DNA of 64,000 nt from Coprobacillus cateniformis (GTDB lineage Bacteria; Bacillota_I; Bacilli_A; Erysipelotrichales; Coprobacillaceae). Shown in pieces: positions 32,767 to 41,973 of the stretch. Every line of letters starts with the position of its first letter. The stretch's first letter is position 1. The position numbers and the translations under genes were made by a program. Below the pieces are notes generated by a model that did not search any database, had not been told where the DNA came from, and saw only the letters and a list, made by a program, of their open reading frames with translations. The DNA lies in assembly GCF_009767585.1 (NCBI RefSeq), contig NZ_WSNW01000001.1, positions 1,270,090 through 1,334,089 of the forward strand. Direction: 5' to 3'.

Positions 32767-34089
32767 CTATTCCATTGAACTTTGTTCCTCAATATCCATT
32801 TGTTTATCATAACTCTTCATAAATGGTATAAAGATAATAACATTTATGATAAATAATCCTATCCATACAACAATAGCACGCCAATCTAAGGTTGATAAAA
32901 ATGCATAAAGTGGTGCTGGTAATGTCCATGGTACACTCATACATGTTCTATTCATAAAGCCTACTGATGTTGCCCCATATGCTATTGCAACATTGATTAT
33001 GATACATATAACACTTGGTATAAATGTTAAAATATTGAGAACTGTTGGCACCCCAAATACCAATGGTTCATTAATATTAAACAAAGAAGATGGAATCGCT
33101 AATTTACCTAAAGAACGCAATCTTTTATTCTTGCATATAAAATTCATATTAAATAAAATGGCTAAATAGACAATTGCAAGTCCAAATATAAATGTAAAGT
33201 TTCCTGCTATGATATTTGGAATATCTTTTCCTGCATTATATGCATCAAGATTAGCAACCAAATTACCTGTAAAAATAGGTGTTGTAATGGCACTCACCAT
33301 ATTGTCCCCATGAATTCCAAAGAACCAGAAGACAACTGTTAATACAACAATAAATAACATTGATGGTAATGAAGCCGTTGCAGATATTAATGGTGAAAAT
33401 ATAGTGAATACGAGATTTGTTAAGCCACTTCCTGTTATCATGAAAATAACTTGATCTAAAACAATAAATAAAATTGTATTTACAACAAGTGGCAATAATA
33501 CTTCAAATGGTCCAGCAACCATTGGTGGTACACCTTTAGGCATTGAAATTTTTAAGTTTTTTATAATCATCCAATGATTGATTTCAATAACCAATAAAGC
33601 AATAATAATTGCTGCAAACATTGAAGAAGCTCCTAAACCACTCACATCTATAAACGAACCCTCATTGATACTTTGTGGGACTCCTGCAACACATAGAAAT
33701 ACAAATAATGCTGTTAAACTGTTAGGTAAAGCTTCCATTTTATAATATTTAGAAAAACGATACGAAATACCTAAAACAACATATACCGAAATAATTCCAA
33801 TAGTTAGATGAAATGGAATCGTTAATAACGTTGCCCAATCAGTAGCCCAATTCTTCCACATAATCATAAACTGAAAAAAGAAGTTTGTTGGTTTCATCAC
33901 CTCTAAATCCACAGGTGGATTTGCAATCATTAATGATATCCCACCAATGACTGTAAACGGAATAAGAATAGTCAATCCATCCCTCAAAGCAGATAAATGC
34001 TTTTGAGATGCAATCCTCGTTGCAACTGGAACAACTTTCTCTTCCATAACATTTTGAAACTTGTCGAAAAACACTTTTAATTTATCCAT
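32767..34089 (-). CDS. PTS sugar transporter subunit IIC (cellobiose/lactose family)
   Basis: The 440-residue protein begins MDKLKVFFDKFQNVMEEKVVPVATRIASQKHLSALRDG, the N-terminus of CelB-like EIIC permeases, followed by ten membrane helices and the motif FNINEPLVFGVPTVLN, in which Glu contacts sugar. The family moves cellobiose, chitobiose or lactose. IIA and IIB partners are not next to it, so it must share them with another locus. A cre-like site lies 16 bases upstream of its start. Confidence 0.9.
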   Translation of the reverse strand: MDKLKVFFDKFQNVMEEKVVPVATRIASQKHLSALRDGLTILIPFTVIGGISLMIANPPVDLEVMKPTNFFFQFMIMWKNWATDWATLLTIPFHLTIGIISVYVVLGISYRFSKYYKMEALPNSLTALFVFLCVAGVPQSINEGSFIDVSGLGASSMFAAIIIALLVIEINHWMIIKNLKISMPKGVPPMVAGPFEVLLPLVVNTILFIVLDQVIFMITGSGLTNLVFTIFSPLISATASLPSMLFIVVLTVVFWFFGIHGDNMVSAITTPIFTGNLVANLDAYNAGKDIPNIIAGNFTFIFGLAIVYLAILFNMNFICKNKRLRSLGKLAIPSSLFNINEPLVFGVPTVLNILTFIPSVICIIINVAIAYGATSVGFMNRTCMSVPWTLPAPLYAFLSTLDWRAIVVWIGLFIINVIIFIPFMKSYDKQMDIEEQSSME

Positions 34090-34104
34090 ATTTTTTCTCC
34101 CCTC

Positions 34105-34118
34105 TGTAAGTGTTTACA
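34105..34118. promoter_or_regulatory. cre-like catabolite repression site
   Basis: TGTAAGTGTTTACA is nearly palindromic and matches the CcpA consensus TGWAANCGNTNWCA at all fixed positions except the central C/G. It lies just upstream of the PTS IIC gene, in the expected place for CcpA repression. Confidence 0.6.
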
Positions 34119-34260
34119 CAAGTATTATACCCTCTCTGAGAAAAAGTGTCAATATGATATATTGATATCGGGAATATTCTTATAGATATTTATAAATTCT
34201 TAAGATTTTCTTACTATTTTTTACTTATCCATTTGCTATAATGGAGTAGAGGTGATAATA

Positions 34261-37059
34261 ATGTTACAAATTAAGCATTTATCTAAGATATATAAATCTA
34301 AAAATGTTGAAGTCCATGCTCTTAACGATATAAATCTTGAAATTCAAGACAAAGGTATGGTTTTTATTTTAGGTAAAAGTGGAAGTGGAAAGTCTACTCT
34401 TTTAAATGTTTTAGGAGGGTTAGATCAATTTAATGAAGGTGAAATTATTATTTGTGGGAAATCGAGTCAGAATTTTAAACAGAGTGACTTTGATTCTTAT
34501 AGAAATACTTTCATAGGATTTATTTTTCAAGAGTACAATGTTATGGATAACTTTACTGTGAAAGAAAACATTGAACTGGCTTTACAGCTTCAGGGTAAGA
34601 AAGTTGAACAAACTGTTATCCAAAGCATTCTTGAAGAAGTTGATTTGCAAGGACTTGAAGATCGTAAACCTAATGAGTTATCAGGTGGTCAATTGCAAAG
34701 AGTCGCAATTGCCAGAGCATTGATTAAGAATCCTGAAATTATTATGGCTGATGAACCAACTGGTGCACTTGATAGTCATACAGGAAAACAGGTCTTTGAT
34801 ACCCTTAAAAAACTATCTAAAAACAAACTCGTTTTAATTGTTTCACATGATAAAGAATTTGCTAAATATTATGCTGATCGTATTATTGAATTAGCAGATG
34901 GAAAAATCATTAGTGATACAAGTAAGGAAAGTATTGCTCCAAAAAAAATCAATAATGGTATTTCTATTTTAGAAGATGAATTCATAAATATAGAGAACTC
35001 GAAACAATTGACAGATGAAGATATTCAGGAAATTGTCAATAGATTAAAGACACATGATGGTGAAACTGTTATATCATTTAATCAAAATACAAACAAAGAG
35101 ATTAAGAAAACTAACCATATTGATGATAGTGGAAATTTAGAAGTTTTTCATAAAACTTCTAAAAAACATCTCAATATGAAAGATTATGCATCCAAAACGA
35201 TATCCTTTATCAAATCAAAACTACCTTTTAAAAGTTCTATGAAGATAGCATTATCTAATCTGAAATTAAAACCATTTCGATTATTTATAACGATAATGCT
35301 ATCTGTATCTTCTTTTACTCTCTTTGGATTTACGAATACGCTTTCTCAATACAACAAAGAGACAACAACATTTCACTCCATGAAGGATAGCCAAGTTAAT
35401 TATATTTCAATTGGAAAAACAGAAAAAATGGGTACTGAAAATTACACTTATGAGGCACCTACAAAACTTAAGAAAGAAGATTATCAAAATCTTCAAAAGA
35501 AATATCCAACGCTTCATTTTACAAATACATTTTCTAGTAATGTTTCAACAAGTTTAGATGTTACACAACATATTGAGAAAATAGCTAAGTTATCTGGAAA
35601 TAATGAACAAATGTTTTATCAAACTTCATTCTCTGCATTAGCACAAATTGATAATGAAATGATTAAGGCCAATCAATTTACTTTCAAAGGCCGTCTACCA
35701 CAAAATGATACTGAAATTGTTATAACTGAATTTCTAGCAAATACTTTTAAACAATTGGGATATCAAATAACTGATGCAAAAGGAAATACAAATCATAATA
35801 ATATTCAATCATCAGAAGATTTGATAGGAAGAATATTAAAATTAACTGTAAATGATAAAGAGATTAATTTTAGAATCTCTGGTATTTTAGATACACATAT
35901 TGATTTATCTAGATATGAAAGCCTTAAGGAAGATAAGGAGCAGAATTTCTCTCAATACTATTTATCTACTGAACTACAAACTTTATTATATAACAGTTAT
36001 CATTGCTTAGGCTATGTAAGCGATTCTCGTTTACAGGATGCTATTGATAATTACAATGTTTATGTAACGCAAACAAATGGAAGATATATGGATATTAATT
36101 ATGAAGATAATTACTACAATCCTGAATCTTTCTATCGATATGATGACATCAATAAAGATCAACTTATAGATTTTAATAATGGTGGTAGTTTCTATGTCAA
36201 TTATCAAACGATTAAGAATATACGTTTTGGTAATACAACAATTCAAGATTATGTGAATCAAAATATAACTAATTCTTCAAATGAAAAAGAAATGATGCGT
36301 ATCATTAAAGAGGCAGTAAAAAAATATGAGTCTCAGATTGTTAATTCTAAAATCAAATTATCTATCTCTTCTGACACATACTTAGAAAATATCATTGATA
36401 AAATTGCAGGTGTCTATATTGATTTGTCTCATGAAGAAAGTCACAGTTTTGTTTTAAAAGATACTCTCATCCAAAAATACAATCTTAAAACTGATGGTTA
36501 CTCTGAATGCCTTATTGCTCCTATGGTTGATGATGAGATGTTAAAAGATATCATTTCATACACATATAATGATAACATAGATCAATCAAGTTATGTTCTT
36601 AATAATCAGGTCATGCCTATGTTATCTTCTGTCAATTCAGTTATATCTACTTTAGAAAATGTATTCTTTTATATAGGAATTGGCTTTGCGGTCTTTGCTT
36701 CCATCATGTTCTGTAATTTCATTGCCACAAGTATTGCTAATAAAAAACGTGAAATAGGTATTTTAAGGGCAGTGGGAGCACGTGGTATAGATGTTCTTAA
36801 AATATTCTTAAATGAAAGTTTGATGATTGCAGTTATTAACTGGATACTCTCAGTTATTGCATGTTTTGCTGGAGTCACTTTAATCAATCAATATATTAGA
36901 AATGAATTTGGGGTGCTTGTGACAATTCTTAATTTTGGATTGTTACAAATTGTATTACTTCTTATGATTTCTATTGCGGTTGCTTGTATAGCATCAGCTA
37001 TTCCAGTTTATAAGATATCTAAGAAAAAGCCAATTGATGCAATTAAAGATAGAAAGTAA
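34261..37059 (+). CDS. fused ABC ATPase/FtsX-type permease (MacB-like)
   Basis: The start is ATG 34261, with gaggtg 8 nt upstream; a GTG three codons earlier is unlikely. The 932-residue protein fuses an ABC ATPase (residues 1-225: Walker A GKSGSGKST, signature LSGGQLQRVAIARAL, Walker B IIMADEPTGAL) to a permease with one membrane helix near residue 345, a ~400-residue extracellular domain, and three helices at the C-terminus (FtsX fold, MISIAVACIASAIPVYKISKKKPIDAIK). Such proteins sense or expel peptides or lipids, or drive cell-wall hydrolases. It ends with a good terminator and stands alone. Confidence 0.88.
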   Translation: MLQIKHLSKIYKSKNVEVHALNDINLEIQDKGMVFILGKSGSGKSTLLNVLGGLDQFNEGEIIICGKSSQNFKQSDFDSYRNTFIGFIFQEYNVMDNFTVKENIELALQLQGKKVEQTVIQSILEEVDLQGLEDRKPNELSGGQLQRVAIARALIKNPEIIMADEPTGALDSHTGKQVFDTLKKLSKNKLVLIVSHDKEFAKYYADRIIELADGKIISDTSKESIAPKKINNGISILEDEFINIENSKQLTDEDIQEIVNRLKTHDGETVISFNQNTNKEIKKTNHIDDSGNLEVFHKTSKKHLNMKDYASKTISFIKSKLPFKSSMKIALSNLKLKPFRLFITIMLSVSSFTLFGFTNTLSQYNKETTTFHSMKDSQVNYISIGKTEKMGTENYTYEAPTKLKKEDYQNLQKKYPTLHFTNTFSSNVSTSLDVTQHIEKIAKLSGNNEQMFYQTSFSALAQIDNEMIKANQFTFKGRLPQNDTEIVITEFLANTFKQLGYQITDAKGNTNHNNIQSSEDLIGRILKLTVNDKEINFRISGILDTHIDLSRYESLKEDKEQNFSQYYLSTELQTLLYNSYHCLGYVSDSRLQDAIDNYNVYVTQTNGRYMDINYEDNYYNPESFYRYDDINKDQLIDFNNGGSFYVNYQTIKNIRFGNTTIQDYVNQNITNSSNEKEMMRIIKEAVKKYESQIVNSKIKLSISSDTYLENIIDKIAGVYIDLSHEESHSFVLKDTLIQKYNLKTDGYSECLIAPMVDDEMLKDIISYTYNDNIDQSSYVLNNQVMPMLSSVNSVISTLENVFFYIGIGFAVFASIMFCNFIATSIANKKREIGILRAVGARGIDVLKIFLNESLMIAVINWILSVIACFAGVTLINQYIRNEFGVLVTILNFGLLQIVLLLMISIAVACIASAIPVYKISKKKPIDAIKDRK

Positions 37060-37066
37060 TATAAAT

Positions 37067-37097
37067 GGAGGGTCAATTATTCATAATTGGCTCTTTT
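37067..37097 (+). terminator. terminator of the fused ABC gene
   Basis: The stem gagggtcaattat/ataattggctctt with one or two wobble pairs is followed by tttttc; it lies seven bases after the stop codon. Confidence 0.65.
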
Positions 37098-37125
37098 TCA
37101 TTAAAAAAAGATTAGTCTATTAAAA

Positions 37126-37998
37126 CTAATCTATTTCTTTAAGAATTTCATTCAAATCATCTTCATTAAATTGATATTTCTCATTACAGAATTGACATTT
37201 CATTTCACAACCATGATCTTCATCTATCATTGCTTGTATTTCATCTTTACCAACTGTCATTAAAGCTGTTGCCATTTTATCTTTTGAACAATCACATTCA
37301 AAGAATAAATCTTGGGTTGCTAAGATTTCTACATCTTCAAAAATAACTTTTAAGATGTCCTCTGGTGTTTTTCCTTCATGGATTAAAGCAGAAACAGGTG
37401 GGAAATCTTTCATTCTTTCTTCAATAAATTGAATATCTTCATCTGTTGCATTAGGTAACAATTGAATAATAAAACCACCACTTGATAATATCTCATTAGT
37501 ATCATTCACTAGAACACCAACAGAAACAACTGAAGGTATCTGTTCAGAAGCCATAAAATAATATGAAAAATCATCTCCGATTTCACCACTCTGTAACGGA
37601 ACAGTTCCAACAAAGGGTTCTTTTAATCCCATATCTTTAATAACTTGTAATGAACCCTCTTTCCCTACTGCAACACCAACGGCTAATTTACCTGTATCAT
37701 TATATGTATAATGAACTTCAGGATTTGCTACAAAGGCTTTAATTTTCCCATCACTATGTGTCGTTGCTAAGATTGTTCCAATTGGACCTCCACCATTAAT
37801 TGTAATAGTCATTTTTTCATTATTTTTATTCATAGCACCCATCATAAGAGTCGCAGACATAACACGCCCTAATGCTGCAGAGGCCGTTGGCCATAATCCA
37901 TGTTTTGCTCTTGCTTCTTCTAAAAGATTTGTTGTCTGACATGCAAAGACACGGCAATTCTTTGATTCAACAATTCCTCTTACTAAATAATCTTTCAT
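37126..37998 (-). CDS. hslO: Hsp33 redox-regulated chaperone
   Basis: The 290-residue protein begins MKDYLVRGIVESKNCRVFACQTTNLLEEAR and has the zinc-binding C-terminal redox switch FECDCSKDKM (CxC) and MKCQFCNEKY (CxxC). Oxidation releases zinc and activates chaperone holdase activity. In Bacilli hslO follows ftsH, as here (a tiny membrane protein lies between). Confidence 0.95.
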   Translation of the reverse strand: MKDYLVRGIVESKNCRVFACQTTNLLEEARAKHGLWPTASAALGRVMSATLMMGAMNKNNEKMTITINGGGPIGTILATTHSDGKIKAFVANPEVHYTYNDTGKLAVGVAVGKEGSLQVIKDMGLKEPFVGTVPLQSGEIGDDFSYYFMASEQIPSVVSVGVLVNDTNEILSSGGFIIQLLPNATDEDIQFIEERMKDFPPVSALIHEGKTPEDILKVIFEDVEILATQDLFFECDCSKDKMATALMTVGKDEIQAMIDEDHGCEMKCQFCNEKYQFNEDDLNEILKEID

Positions 37999-38001
37999 GT
38001 T

Positions 38002-38094
38002 CTAGCCTCCAAAAGCAAAATAGCTTATTAATGGTAGAATCATACATAACACTAAAATAAATACTAATATTTTGCTCATTGTACTTCTTTTCAT
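38002..38094 (-). CDS. 30-residue membrane protein between ftsH and hslO
   Basis: Two ATGs (38100 and 38094) are available; ggag lies only 1-2 nt before the first but 8 nt before the second, so I choose 38094. The peptide has a basic N-terminus (MKRSTMSKI) and one hydrophobic helix (LVFILVLCMILPLIS), ending FAFGG. It resembles the DUF4044 type of tiny Firmicutes membrane proteins. It is translated from the space between ftsH and hslO and probably shares their transcript. Confidence 0.6.
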   Translation of the reverse strand: MKRSTMSKILVFILVLCMILPLISYFAFGG

Positions 38095-38112
38095 TTTCAT
38101 TCTCCTTTGAAA

Positions 38113-38135
38113 AAATAAGCGCTAAGCGCTTATTT
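38113..38135 (-). terminator. hairpin overlapping the ftsH stop codon
   Basis: Ten-base arms (38113-38122 with 38126-38135) form a tight stem with a 3-base loop, followed on the minus strand by tttttcaaagg. It probably reduces readthrough from ftsH into hslO. Confidence 0.6.
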
Positions 38136-40097
38136 CATTTCATCTAATAAATCATCATCTAAGTCTACTGGATCAGGAGTCTTAGGCGCATCAGGGAATG
38201 TGATATCTTGATGATCTTGAGTATCATCTACTTTACCATCATGCATTTCTAACATAACACCTGTATTGTATAATGATTCAATTTGTTCATTATTTAAAGT
38301 TTCATGTTCTAATAAAGCATTGGCAATTGTCACTAATTTATCCTTTTGAGCTTCAATAATCTCCTTACATTCAGCATAACACCCATCAATAATCTTGCGT
38401 ACTTGCTGATCAATTTCAAATGCAATTTGTCCTGAATGTGAGTTATCCTGTGAAGAGTAATCTCTCCCTAAGAATACCGCATTTTGTCCAGATGCATATT
38501 TAATTGGACCTAAATCAGACATACCTAATTCTGTAACCATTAATCTTGCAATTCTTGTTGCCTGTTCAATATCATTATGAGCACCTGAAGTGACATCACC
38601 AAAGAAGACTTCTTCAGCCACACGTCCACCCATATAGCCAGTGATACTAGCCATTAACTGAGATTTAGTCTGTAAATATGTTTCCTCTTTAGGTGTCATC
38701 AAGTTATATCCACCAGCATTCCCTCTTGGAATGATAGTTACCTTCTGAACCTTATTGGCATGTTCTAAAGTCAAACCGATAATCGCATGTCCAGCTTCAT
38801 GATAAGCAACAATTTTTCTTTCATGTTCAGTATACTTACGAGATTTTTTCGCAGGTCCACCAATAACACGATCAATCGCTTCATCAACATCATCTAAAGT
38901 AATTAATTGATGACCTTGTCTTACTGCTAATAAAGCAGCTTCATTTAACACATTTGCTAATTCAGCACCAGAGAATCCCGGAGTACGCTGAGCAACATTA
39001 TCAAAATTCACATCTGGTGCAAACTTCTTGTTTCTCGCATGAACTCTTAAGATTTCTGCTCTTGCTCTCTTATCAGGATTAGCAACCTGAATTTGTCTAT
39101 CAAAACGTCCTGGACGAAGTAATGCAGGATCTAAAACATCAGCACGGTTTGTCGCAGCTAAAATAATAATACCCTCATTACCACTAAATCCATCCATTTC
39201 TACTAATAACTGATTTAAAGTTTGTTCACGTTCATCATGTCCACCACCAACACCAGTTCCTCTTTGTCTACCAACTGCATCAATTTCATCAATAAAAATG
39301 ATACATGGAGCATTTTGTTTGGCTTTTTTAAACATATCACGAACACGTCCAGCACCTACACCAACAAACATTTCTACGAATTCAGAACCTGAAATTGAAT
39401 AGAATGGAACGTTGGCTTCACCAGCAACTGCTCTCGCAAGTAAAGTTTTCCCTGTACCTGGTGGCCCTACCAATAAAACACCTCTTGGAATTTTAGCCCC
39501 CATACTTACAAACTTCTTAGGATTCTTTAAGAAATCAACCAATTCAGTTAATTCTTCTTTTTCTTCATCAGCACCAGCAACGTCAGCAAATTTTGTATTG
39601 CTGTCTTTTTCTAACTTCGCACGTGAGTTTCCAAAATCGAAAGCTTTGGCATTGGCTCCACCGCCACCACCAATACTTCTCATTACAAATATCATGACAC
39701 CAATTAATAAAACATAAGGAAGCAATCCTAAAATGGTATCCATTAACATATTTTCACTTTTAGCATCTAGAACACTAACCTTAATGCCTTTATCTTCTAA
39801 TAACTGCATCAATGAATTTAATTCTTCATCAGTTTGCGGAACATTTGTCTTAAATGCATAAGTGACATCTTTTCCTTTTTCATTTTTTGTGTACTTTCCT
39901 TCTACACTTGTCACGTAAATACCTGGCATAACTGTCATTTCAGTAACTTTTTGTTTGTCTAAAATGGAAACAAACTCATTGTAATTGACTGCACTTGACT
40001 TTCCTGTGTTTAACAATGGCACAAGTGAACTCAATAAGATAATGACAACTAACCAAGGCATTATCGCTTTAAATAAACTCTTATTTTTGTTATTCAT
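38130..40097 (-). CDS. ftsH: ATP-dependent zinc metalloprotease FtsH
   Basis: The 655-residue protein has two N-terminal membrane helices (~12-30 and ~120-140) around a short extracellular domain, the AAA module with Walker A GPPGTGKT and Walker B IIFIDEIDAVGR, the second region of homology (AATNRADVLDPALLRPGRFDRQ), and the zinc-binding HEAGH near residue 435. It degrades membrane and regulatory proteins and is needed for stress responses and sporulation in relatives. It follows hpt by 12 bases. Confidence 0.97.
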   Translation of the reverse strand: MNNKNKSLFKAIMPWLVVIILLSSLVPLLNTGKSSAVNYNEFVSILDKQKVTEMTVMPGIYVTSVEGKYTKNEKGKDVTYAFKTNVPQTDEELNSLMQLLEDKGIKVSVLDAKSENMLMDTILGLLPYVLLIGVMIFVMRSIGGGGGANAKAFDFGNSRAKLEKDSNTKFADVAGADEEKEELTELVDFLKNPKKFVSMGAKIPRGVLLVGPPGTGKTLLARAVAGEANVPFYSISGSEFVEMFVGVGAGRVRDMFKKAKQNAPCIIFIDEIDAVGRQRGTGVGGGHDEREQTLNQLLVEMDGFSGNEGIIILAATNRADVLDPALLRPGRFDRQIQVANPDKRARAEILRVHARNKKFAPDVNFDNVAQRTPGFSGAELANVLNEAALLAVRQGHQLITLDDVDEAIDRVIGGPAKKSRKYTEHERKIVAYHEAGHAIIGLTLEHANKVQKVTIIPRGNAGGYNLMTPKEETYLQTKSQLMASITGYMGGRVAEEVFFGDVTSGAHNDIEQATRIARLMVTELGMSDLGPIKYASGQNAVFLGRDYSSQDNSHSGQIAFEIDQQVRKIIDGCYAECKEIIEAQKDKLVTIANALLEHETLNNEQIESLYNTGVMLEMHDGKVDDTQDHQDITFPDAPKTPDPVDLDDDLLDEMK

Positions 40098-40109
40098 ACG
40101 ATCTCCTTT

Positions 40110-40649
40110 TTATTGATAACATTCTTCTTTAAGAATACCAACATATGGTAAGTTTCTATATTTTTCATCAAAATCTAACCCAAATCCAATAACAAATGCA
40201 TTTGGAATTTCAAAACCAACATATTTAGCTTCTATCGGGAAAGTTCTTCCTTCTTTTTTATCAAGCATTGTTACAATTTCAACAGTTGCTGCTCCACGTT
40301 CTTCTAACATTGCTTTCACTGTTGACAAAGTTTTTCCAGTATCTAAAATATCTTCAACCAATAAAATATCTTTACCTTTGACATCCTGATCAAGATCTTT
40401 CTTGATAGTGATTGTACGAGGTTCAGTACCTTCATAACTGCTCACATCCATATAATCAAAAGTGACATCAAGATTTACATACTTAGAAAGCTCTGCCAAG
40501 AAAGGAACAGAACCTTTCAGCAAACCTACTAAGACCAAATTCTTATCATGATAGTCATTCATAATTAACTTTCCTAATTCTTTACATTTCTGAGAAATTT
40601 CATCTTGGGTATATAAAATTTCCTTTACATCTTTATGCATATTTTCCAC
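40110..40649 (-). CDS. hpt: hypoxanthine phosphoribosyltransferase
   Basis: The 179-residue enzyme has the PRPP-binding loop LLVEDILDTGKTL and the conserved VGLLKGSVPFLAEL, with VGFEIPNAFVIGFGLDFDEKYRNLPYVG at the C-terminus. It salvages hypoxanthine and guanine to IMP and GMP. Immediately between tilS and ftsH, as in B. subtilis, where TilS and HprT also regulate ftsH. Confidence 0.95.
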   Translation of the reverse strand: MENMHKDVKEILYTQDEISQKCKELGKLIMNDYHDKNLVLVGLLKGSVPFLAELSKYVNLDVTFDYMDVSSYEGTEPRTITIKKDLDQDVKGKDILLVEDILDTGKTLSTVKAMLEERGAATVEIVTMLDKKEGRTFPIEAKYVGFEIPNAFVIGFGLDFDEKYRNLPYVGILKEECYQ

Positions 40650-40666
40650 TCCTTATTACGGTTATC

Positions 40667-41911
40667 CTATTTTATCACAAATACATTAGGTTTTGTAGTC
40701 AAATAATCAATGTTTTTTGCAATATGTGGGACTAGAATAATAGTTTTATCCTTATTTAACACAACTGGCCATGTTTTTCTCTTTAATGCAGGTATTTTTG
40801 CATTAATAAATAAGCGAGAAAGCTTCTTTGTTCCTGAAGAAGTCATAATACTATCGCCATCTTGCATTGTCCTTATTGTAATAGGATAATCATTTGGGCT
40901 TAAATATACACCTTCATTAATGTGTCCATTTTCCAATAAATGAAAGTGTTCACAACCAAAAGGAATATATTCCTTAAATTCATAGTAATAGCCCTTGGTT
41001 TTTTCTTTATCGATGATATAAACATTATCGTATTCTTTTATGAACAGATAATTAACTGGTAAGTTCATTTGAATATTTGGTTTAACACTATTAATCTGAT
41101 GTTCAATTTCATCAATTAATGAATGAGAAATTAATTGGGGGTGCATGACATCTTTCAAAATTAAATATAAGAATAGTTTTCTTAAGTCAGATGGAATATA
41201 GTAATAGTAAATTTGTCCATCTGCTTTATATTGTTGGTAATAAGGGTTAACTTTAAACTCTAATTCTTTGATTCTTTGATTATGTTCCTGAGCTTTTTTA
41301 AACAGATTTTCTTTTTGCGTTTTGGTATAATGTTTTAAGATTGTATTTCTAATTCTATCACGTTCAAAATCAATTTCAAAGTTTGTATAATCATCATGAT
41401 ACTCAATATGCTGCTCATGACAGACTTGTAATATTTCATCTTTATAACTCCTCATAAGAGGCCTAATCACGCGCATATCCTGGACATAACTTTCTTCCTT
41501 AATTCCAAGATAATGGACTGTATTATGGCGTTCTAATTGCATATATACAGTTTCTAAATGATCATCAAGATGATGTCCGAGAATTAATCCATCACATTTA
41601 TAAAGTTTATATATTTCTTTATAAAAACGATATCTCAATGTACGTGCCTGATCTTGAAAGTTTCCATCATGATAATCAGCTTCATGAAACTGCTTATAGT
41701 AAAAAGGCAAACCATGAGTTGCACAATAATCACAAACCAGTTCATAATCAATATAACTATCATGACGATAATTATAATTCACATGCGCAACAAGTAAGTG
41801 ATATCCCTTTTTTCTTAAAGTATCCAATAAGTACATAGAATCACAGCCACCAGAAACACCAATGACATAATATGAAGTTTTATTTAATAGTTTTTCATTC
41901 ACATCGATCAC
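40667..41911 (-). CDS. tilS: tRNA(Ile)-lysidine synthase
   Basis: The 414-residue protein has the PP-loop GVSGGCDSMYLLDTL at residues ~17-31, HHLDDHLETVYMQLERH near 115 and the C-terminal TilS domain with RTMQDGDSI and KLSRLFINAKIP. It converts the wobble C of the AUA-reading tRNA-Ile to lysidine, an essential step. The central substrate-specific domain is a normal length. Confidence 0.94.
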   Translation of the reverse strand: MIDVNEKLLNKTSYYVIGVSGGCDSMYLLDTLRKKGYHLLVAHVNYNYRHDSYIDYELVCDYCATHGLPFYYKQFHEADYHDGNFQDQARTLRYRFYKEIYKLYKCDGLILGHHLDDHLETVYMQLERHNTVHYLGIKEESYVQDMRVIRPLMRSYKDEILQVCHEQHIEYHDDYTNFEIDFERDRIRNTILKHYTKTQKENLFKKAQEHNQRIKELEFKVNPYYQQYKADGQIYYYYIPSDLRKLFLYLILKDVMHPQLISHSLIDEIEHQINSVKPNIQMNLPVNYLFIKEYDNVYIIDKEKTKGYYYEFKEYIPFGCEHFHLLENGHINEGVYLSPNDYPITIRTMQDGDSIMTSSGTKKLSRLFINAKIPALKRKTWPVVLNKDKTIILVPHIAKNIDYLTTKPNVFVIK

Positions 41912-41973
41912 TCCACTAGCCTATTATAACAAAGAAATGTGAATTCAAAAACAAAAATCCCAATATTTTGGGA

